From contig JAUSAX010000039.1 of NCBI GenBank assembly GCA_030652315.1, positions 1 to 39,382 on the forward strand: a stretch of 39,382 bases of DNA. The letters are read 5' to 3'. The stretch comes from Afipia sp. (GTDB lineage Bacteria; Pseudomonadota; Alphaproteobacteria; Rhizobiales; Xanthobacteraceae). Made by a program: the position numbers and the translations under genes. Below are positions 32,518 through 39,382 of this stretch, piece by piece. Position 1 is the first letter of the stretch; the number at the start of each line of letters is the position of its first letter. Under the pieces are notes generated by a model. That model saw only the letters and a program-made list of their open reading frames with translations, did not search any database and was not told the DNA's origin.

Positions 32518-33483
32518 TTACTCCGCAGCTGCGCGTTCGGTAGCGCTGTGAGCGAGAAATCGTTCGGCTTCCAGGGCTGCCATGCAGCCAAGACCGGCCG
32601 CTGTCACCGCCTGGCGATAGGTTTCATCCGCGACGTCGCCCGCGGCGAAGACGCCGGGTACCGAGGTCGCGGTCGAATGCGGTGCGATCTCGACATAGCC
32701 GGAGGATTTCAGTTTCAGCTGGCCGGTGACGAGTTCGGTCGCCGGCGCATGGCCAATGGCGATGAAGACGCCGTCGGTGGCGTGCTCGGTCACGGTGCCG
32801 CTCTTGAGATTCTTCAGGCGGATGTGGGTGACCTTGGAGGGATTTTCCGCGCCGCGGATTTCGTCGACCCCGCTGTCCCAGATCACGCTGATCTTGGGGT
32901 GCTTGAACAGCCGGTCCTGCAGGATGCGTTCGGCGCGCAGGCTGTTGCGGCGGTGAACCAGCGTCACCTTCGAGGCGAAGTTGGTCAGGAACAATGCTTC
33001 CTCGACGGCGGTGTTGCCGCCGCCGACCACGAACACTTCCTTGTTGCGATAGAAGAAGCCGTCGCAGGTGGCGCAGGCCGATACGCCGAAGCCCTTGAAC
33101 TTCTCTTCCGAGGGAATCCCGAGCCAGCGCGCCTGGGCGCCGGTGGAGAGGATCACGGCGTCAGCCAGATAGACGTCGCCGCTGTCGGTGGTAATCCGGA
33201 ACGGGCGCTGGCTGAGTTCGAGCTTGTTGACGTGATCGGTGACGATCTTGGTGCCGACATGCGCCGCCTGCTTTTCCATCTGCTCCATCAGCCAGGGCCC
33301 CTGGATGACGTCGGCAAAGCCCGGATAGTTCTCGACGTCGGTGGTGATGGTGAGCTGGCCGCCGGGCTGGATGCCCTGAATCAGCACGGGTTCAAGCATG
33401 GCGCGGGCGGCGTAGATCGCCGCCGTGTAGCCTGCGGGCCCGGATCCGATGATGACAACCTTGGCGTGAATAGGAGCGGCCAT
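32518..33483 (-). CDS. trxB: Thioredoxin reductase
   Basis: A 321-residue flavoenzyme that passes electrons from NADPH to thioredoxin. It has the FAD motif VVIIGSGPAGYTAAIYAARA, the redox-active CATC in SACATCDGFFYR near residue 144, the NADPH motif VVGGGNTAVEEAL, and the C-terminal FAD contact GVFAAGDVADETYRQAVTAAG. All are intact. ATG 33483 gives the family N-terminus; an extension to 33552 is not needed. It is the first gene of a probable trxB-lysR operon and is divergent from the Lrp-type gene, with a 267-bp spacer between them. Confidence 0.96.
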   Translation of the reverse strand: MAAPIHAKVVIIGSGPAGYTAAIYAARAMLEPVLIQGIQPGGQLTITTDVENYPGFADVIQGPWLMEQMEKQAAHVGTKIVTDHVNKLELSQRPFRITTDSGDVYLADAVILSTGAQARWLGIPSEEKFKGFGVSACATCDGFFYRNKEVFVVGGGNTAVEEALFLTNFASKVTLVHRRNSLRAERILQDRLFKHPKISVIWDSGVDEIRGAENPSKVTHIRLKNLKSGTVTEHATDGVFIAIGHAPATELVTGQLKLKSSGYVEIAPHSTATSVPGVFAAGDVADETYRQAVTAAGLGCMAALEAERFLAHSATERAAAE

Positions 33484-33641
33484 AACGCGACCTTCGGTCA
33501 ATTTGTTGCATAGGATGATCAGCGAAGAGGCGGGATATGCCCGCAAAGGCATCGCTGGGCTGTTAAAAGTGCATGATCCGAATGTAGGCCATCCTGCGAG
33601 CTATGCAAGATATGCAACCCCTATCATGAGATTTTCCCCAG

Positions 33642-33700
33642 CTAGCCATGACATAGCATGCTGACGAAATAAAATTGCGCGAAGCGCAGCCGATGGCTAG
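33642..33700. promoter_or_regulatory. Inverted repeat in the trxB-lrp divergent spacer
   Basis: CTAGCCAT (33642-33649) and ATGGCTAG (33693-33700) face each other, enclosing a small hairpin TGCGC-GAA-GCGCA (33676-33688). It ends 50 bp before the Lrp-type gene and could be an operator, for example for that regulator. There is no direct proof of function. Confidence 0.35.
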
Positions 33701-33750
33701 AACAGTCCCGAAACCGGCCGGACTATCTGGCCATTAGGGATTAGGCACGC

Positions 33751-34233
33751 GTGTCAAAAAGCCTCGACGAAATCGATCTGAAAATTCTGAGCGAGATTCA
33801 GGCCGATGGCCGAATCACCAACGTGGAACTGGCCAAACGGGTCGGGATTTCGCCGCCACCTTGCCTGCGCCGGGTTCGGACGCTGGAAGAAGACGGCTAC
33901 ATCACCGGCTATCGCGGGTTGCTCAATCCGTCGTCGCTCGGTTTCGACGTCACGGTGTTCGCCTCGGTGCATCTGTCCAGCCAGGCCGATGCCGATTTGC
34001 GCGCGTTCGAGGAATTCGTCCGCCACGAGCCGCTGGTGCGCGAATGCTGGATGCTGTCGGGCGAGATCGATTTCATTCTCAAGTGCGTCGCTCCGGATAT
34101 GGTGACGTTTCAGAACTTTGTCTCGCACCTCACCGCCGCGCCCCATGTGCGCAATGTGCGAACCTCGCTGGTGCTGCACAATTCCAAGAATGCGCCGGAC
34201 GTGCCGCTTGAACTGAAAGTCCCGCAGGGTTGA
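33751..34233 (+). CDS. Lrp/AsnC-family transcriptional regulator
   Basis: A 160-residue regulator of the Lrp/AsnC (feast/famine) family. The N-terminal helix-turn-helix is ITNVELAKRVGISPPPCLRRVRTLEEDGYI, followed by a C-terminal RAM domain that usually binds an amino acid and mediates assembly (VRECWMLSGEIDFILKCVAP). Lrp-like proteins often regulate themselves and nearby genes. The start is GTG 33751, giving MSKSLDEIDLKIL, with a GGATTAGG purine stretch upstream. The effector and targets are unknown. It is divergent from trxB. Confidence 0.92.
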   Translation: MSKSLDEIDLKILSEIQADGRITNVELAKRVGISPPPCLRRVRTLEEDGYITGYRGLLNPSSLGFDVTVFASVHLSSQADADLRAFEEFVRHEPLVRECWMLSGEIDFILKCVAPDMVTFQNFVSHLTAAPHVRNVRTSLVLHNSKNAPDVPLELKVPQG

Positions 34234-34257
34234 AAGTGCGCTGCTCGCCATAGCTGG

Positions 34258-34352
34258 GTCGTCCCCGCGAAAGCGGGGACCCATGCTTGGAGAGTTCACG
34301 AGGACCTCATTGATCTTCTGTGCTTCTGGGTCCCCGCTTTCGCGGGGACGAC
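34258..34352. repeat. Inverted pair of GTCCCCGC palindromes
   Basis: Two 26-bp arms (34258-34283 and 34327-34352) are perfect reverse complements around 43 bp. Each arm contains its own hairpin TCCCCGC-GAAA-GCGGGGA. The unit recurs in diverged form at 36083-36193. It sits between the Lrp-type gene and the TauE permease. Confidence 0.9.
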
Positions 34353-34451
34353 ATGGAGGCCATACGAGACGCGGCGTTCTCCTCGAGCATCCCGTGCTCT
34401 AAAAGCCGCGTGCCGGGCGCTTCCCTCGCCCAATTGCGTGATGGGGCTGAC

Positions 34452-35207
34452 GTGACTTTATTCCAGATCGTTGTGCTGGCTGTTGCGGGATTCGCCGCCG
34501 GCACCGTCAATGCTGTCGCCGGTGGCGGCACGTTCCTTACATTCGCCGCCCTCGTCGCCTGTGGACTGCCGACGCTCGATGCCAACGCCACCAGCGCAGT
34601 CGCTTTGACACCCAGCAATCTGTCCAGCGTCGCGGCCTACCGCTCCGAAGTTCGCAGCTATTTCCGCGAGATGATTCCGTTCGCGATCATCGGATTGATC
34701 GGTGGAGGCGCAGGTGCGCTCTTGCTGATCTGGATCGGTGATGGCGGTTTCCGTCCGCTGGTCCCGTGGCTGCTGTTGCTGGCCACCTTGCTGTTCGCGT
34801 TCAGCAACCAGATCCGGACCTTCGTCGAACCCTGGTCGCGTGGACAGCATGCTGGCGCGCGGATTGCTGCCTACGCGCTCATGATGGTGGTGGCAATCTA
34901 TGGCGGCTTCTTCGGAGCCGGCACGGGGATCATGATGCTCGCGGCGCTGGCCATCCTCGAAAGCGGGAATTTTCACAAGGCCAACGCGACCAAGCTTGTC
35001 GTCGCATTTCTGATTCAGATCATGTCGGCGGCGTTGCTGATCGCCGGCGGTCTGGTGCACTGGCCGCACGCGCTCGTGACAATCGCAGCTTCCGCCTTCG
35101 GCGGTTATTACGGTGTCACCCTTGCGCGACGCGTCCCCGAAAAAATAATCCGCGCCGTGGTGGTGGCCATCGGCGCGGTTTTGACTGTCGTGTTCTTTGT
35201 GAAGTGA
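34452..35207 (+). CDS. TauE/SafE-family membrane permease
   Basis: A 251-residue membrane protein of the TauE/SafE (DUF81) family, proposed exporters of sulfite or organosulfonates, though substrates are mostly unproven. It has the typical seven to eight helices and the family's internal repeat: AGTVNAVAGGGTFLTFAALV near the N-terminus and YGGFFGAGTGIMMLAALAIL in the second half. The start is uncertain. GTG 34452 puts the first helix at the N-terminus. ATG 34353 would add about 33 residues and lies at the edge of the palindromic repeat, so I reject it. The gene converges on the doxX-like gene with three bases between stops. Confidence 0.87.
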   Translation: MTLFQIVVLAVAGFAAGTVNAVAGGGTFLTFAALVACGLPTLDANATSAVALTPSNLSSVAAYRSEVRSYFREMIPFAIIGLIGGGAGALLLIWIGDGGFRPLVPWLLLLATLLFAFSNQIRTFVEPWSRGQHAGARIAAYALMMVVAIYGGFFGAGTGIMMLAALAILESGNFHKANATKLVVAFLIQIMSAALLIAGGLVHWPHALVTIAASAFGGYYGVTLARRVPEKIIRAVVVAIGAVLTVVFFVK

Positions 35208-35210
35208 CGC

Positions 35211-35621
35211 TTACGTCTTGTTGCGCAGCGACGCGTCGAGGCTCCACGGGCCGGGACCGGCGGCAGCGATATAGAGGCAGGCGAAGCAGAACAGGGCGGC
35301 TGCGGTGCCGCCGTTGAGCAGCGGCAGGAAAACCGCGTTGCCGGCCTTGAACATGTGTCCGAGGAAATAGGCGAAGGCCATCTGACCCGCCAGAATGAAC
35401 GCCGCAAAGCGCGTGAACAATCCGAACATCAGCAGCGCGCCGAAAATCAGTTCAATCGTTCCAGCAACCACGATGAGCGGCGGAATGTTGGCGAAGTACG
35501 GCAGAACCGGAAACTTGAAGATCTTAGCGACGCCGTACTGAAACAGCAGCAGGCCGGTGAAAATGCGAAACAGGCTCAGAAGCTGAGGCCGGTACGGCGC
35601 CAGAAAATTCTCATACTGCAT
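35211..35621 (-). CDS. DoxX-family membrane protein
   Basis: A 136-residue membrane protein of the DoxX family with four hydrophobic helices. Its marks are LLSLFRIFTGLLLFQYGVAKI near the N-terminus, VVAGTIELIFGALLMFGLFTR in the middle and FILAGQMAFAYFLGHM. The family is linked to thiosulfate or quinone redox chemistry in archaea and to detoxification complexes in mycobacteria, but most bacterial members have no assigned role. ATG 35621 has GGGGGAT upstream. A longer frame to 35858 is not supported. It converges on the TauE/SafE gene. Confidence 0.88.
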   Translation of the reverse strand: MQYENFLAPYRPQLLSLFRIFTGLLLFQYGVAKIFKFPVLPYFANIPPLIVVAGTIELIFGALLMFGLFTRFAAFILAGQMAFAYFLGHMFKAGNAVFLPLLNGGTAAALFCFACLYIAAAGPGPWSLDASLRNKT

Positions 35622-35784
35622 TTGGTATCCCCCAGTTGAATCCACGTGATTTGATATCGCGCCGGACAGGGAAGCAATAGCGTTGCGGCCTGGAAATCCG
35701 ATGACGATTTCGTGGGGCGATCCGGAATAAGTCGAGAGTGACAGTGTTGCGTGTGTGCCCTGGTTTCCGGTTGGAAACCGGCGG

Positions 35785-36066
35785 CTATTTCTTCTGGGGT
35801 TCGCCCTGCGGAATGTCCGCGCCGATGCAGCGGATCGCCTTGGGCTGGCAGGCAACACCGATGTTCGAGCAGGTCGGCGCCTCGCCGTTCGCCCCGCGCG
35901 CGCAATTCACGCATTCGTCGGTCCAGCGCTGGCAATTCGGCTGGTTGACGTAGACCGAAAGTTCTTTCGGCTTGCCCGGTGGTGGAATGTCGATCTCGGC
36001 CGCATACGCTCCGCTGGCGGCCATGCCCACCAACAGCAGCAACATCATGACGTGAGAACGCTGCAT
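35785..36066 (-). CDS. Small cysteine-rich secreted protein, unknown function
   Basis: A 93-residue protein that I do not recognise by family. It has a signal peptide (about residues 1-23, VMMLLLLVGMAASGAYAAE) and a mature part with six cysteines: NCQRWTDECVNCARG, then TCSNIGVACQPKAIRCIG. This suggests a periplasmic or exported protein held by disulfide bonds. The ATG at 36066 has GGGGAT just before it. A longer frame adds WVPACAGTT, a peptide that comes from translating the adjacent repeat, so it is excluded. It is on the same strand as the doxX-like gene, 163 bp upstream of it. Confidence 0.72.
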   Translation of the reverse strand: MQRSHVMMLLLLVGMAASGAYAAEIDIPPPGKPKELSVYVNQPNCQRWTDECVNCARGANGEAPTCSNIGVACQPKAIRCIGADIPQGEPQKK

Positions 36067-36082
36067 ATCCCCAACCATCGTC

Positions 36083-36193
36083 GTCGTCCCCGCGCAGGCG
36101 GGGACCCATCTTCTTCCTTCTAGCACAGCGGTCCGTTGCGGGCGCTGGCGAGAATACGCCGAACTCACGCAGATCGAGATGCGCGGGGACGAC
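36083..36193. repeat. GTCGTCCCCGCGC inverted repeat
   Basis: The end arms GTCGTCCCCGCGC (36083-36095) and GCGCGGGGACGAC (36181-36193) are perfect complements. The left end also forms its own hairpin CCCCGC-GCAG-GCGGGG. It is the same repeat class as 34258-34352 with a longer, different interior. Confidence 0.85.
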
Positions 36194-36202
36194 GCTGAGG
36201 AT

Positions 36203-36232
36203 ATAAAAATGGCCGGAGAAAAACCCGGCCAT
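36203..36232 (-). terminator. Rho-independent terminator of greA
   Basis: On the minus strand ATGGCCGG and CCGGCCAT form an 8-bp stem followed by a T-run (TTTTATATC). It lies 32 bp after the greA stop codon. Confidence 0.8.
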
Positions 36233-36264
36233 CTTGCTTAGGCGCAATCGAATTAGTGGACGGC

Positions 36265-36741
36265 TTACTTCCAGTCCACCTTGGTGATCTCGTAAGCCTT
36301 CGCGCCACCGGGAGCGACGACTTCCACCGAGGAGCCCTTCTTCTTGCCGATCAGCGCGCGTGCGAGCGGCGAGGTGATTGAGATACGGCCCTTCTTGGCG
36401 TCGGCTTCGGGCTCGCCGACGATCTGCCAGACGGCCTTCTTCTCGGTGTCCTCATCGATCAGCGTGACGGTGGCGCCGAACATGATGGTGTCACCGGACA
36501 GTTTCGAGACGTCGATGATTTCAGCGCGCGCAAGCTTGTCCTCGAGTTCCGCGATGCGGCCCTCGTTATGGGACTGCGCTTCCTTCGCGGCATGATACTC
36601 GGCGTTCTCCGACAGGTCGCCATGCGAGCGCGCTTCGGCAATCTGCTCGACGATGCGCGGGCGATCCACCGACTGGCGCTGCTTCAATTCAACTCCCAGA
36701 GCGTCGTATCCGCCCTGGGTCATCGGTACCTTGTCAACCAT
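36265..36741 (-). CDS. greA: Transcription elongation factor GreA
   Basis: A 158-residue factor that enters the RNA polymerase secondary channel and stimulates cleavage of backtracked transcripts. The N-terminal coiled coil contains the conserved loop [20 protein letters not shown], whose acidic tip residues act at the polymerase active site. The C-terminal FKBP-like domain has [20 protein letters not shown]. The length equals E. coli GreA. ATG 36741 ([15 protein letters not shown]) is the family start; an extension to 36876 is not credible. It follows carB on the same strand after 178 bp, and its own terminator follows. Confidence 0.96.
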   Translation of the reverse strand: MVDKVPMTQGGYDALGVELKQRQSVDRPRIVEQIAEARSHGDLSENAEYHAAKEAQSHNEGRIAELEDKLARAEIIDVSKLSGDTIMFGATVTLIDEDTEKKAVWQIVGEPEADAKKGRISITSPLARALIGKKKGSSVEVVAPGGAKAYEITKVDWK

Positions 36742-36893
36742 TTCGTCGTCGTCCTTGAATCTCGTGCGGCGGAAACCTGCCGCATGCACGAAACATTTTG
36801 ATGAGATCCCGTTGGCCTGTCGCGGTCGCGGGGAACGAAAGAGAACATCATCGCGGCCGGACGGTTCCCGCCGCAAGTCCCACTTATACTACG

Positions 36894-36910
36894 CCGGTCG
36901 GGAGGACCGG
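36894..36910. other. Stem-loop after carB
   Basis: CCGGTC-GGGAG-GACCGG forms a 6-bp stem just after the carB stop on the minus strand. There is no T-run, so termination is doubtful. The rest of the carB-greA spacer shows nothing I can identify. Confidence 0.4.
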
Positions 36911-36919
36911 CTACCAATT

Positions 36920-39382
<2,463 letters not shown>

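Noticed and set aside
36067..36168. N-terminal extension of the small cysteine-rich protein (WVPACAGTT)
   Set aside because: It comes from translation of the GTCCCCGC repeat; the signal peptide begins at the later ATG (36066).

Overview
The window looks like a chromosomal segment of an alphaproteobacterium of the order Hyphomicrobiales, most likely the Bradyrhizobium / Rhodopseudomonas / Afipia / Nitrobacter group. This rests on the GC-rich code, the protein sequences (PdhS-like kinase, tandem phasins, scoAB, DUF465 proteins), a tRNA-His with U72 and A73 and no encoded G-1, and many short palindromic repeats of the kind found between genes in that group. Genus and species cannot be fixed from sequence alone. 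There is no prophage, CRISPR array or complete insertion sequence.

Left to right: the 5' part of rpsU (cut by the window edge); aqpZ; a purE-purK operon; a small diguanylate cyclase; two divergent DUF465 genes with several palindromic elements between them; an L-2-hydroxyglutarate-oxidase-like flavoprotein; a large PAS-GGDEF-EAL protein; a decayed glpD; a potGHI-type ABC transporter without a binding protein; an AsmA-family protein; scoAB (acetoacetate:succinyl-CoA transferase); an AI-2E-family membrane protein; an iron(III)-type ABC permease and binding protein (fbpB, fbpA); a very large PAS histidine kinase; two phasins; tRNA-His; a MHYT-PAS-GGDEF-EAL protein; a divergent csoR/copA copper module with a clear operator; a candidate C-rich small RNA; lysR-trxB; an Lrp-type regulator; a TauE/SafE permease; DoxX; a small cysteine-rich secreted protein; greA; and most of carB (cut by the right edge).

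Functional groupings: de novo nucleotide synthesis (purEK, carB), cyclic-di-GMP signalling (three enzymes within 25 kb), copper handling (csoR, copA and possibly the neighbouring MHYT sensor), storage polymer and ketone-body metabolism (scoAB, phasins), and uptake (pot-type and iron-type ABC systems, each incomplete here).

The most unusual structure is a family of twin-hairpin elements present three times (2933-3097, 4211-4376, 31435-31595). Each is 161-166 bp and consists of two long imperfect hairpins bounded by CTAG-like tetramers and separated by exactly 12 AT-rich bases. In all six hairpins the arm facing the spacer carries 2-3 extra bases at the same position. The arm sequences differ between hairpins, yet the two arms of each hairpin stay complementary. 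One copy supplies the stop codon of the lysR gene. The arrangement recalls REPINs, but no mobilising enzyme is in the window.
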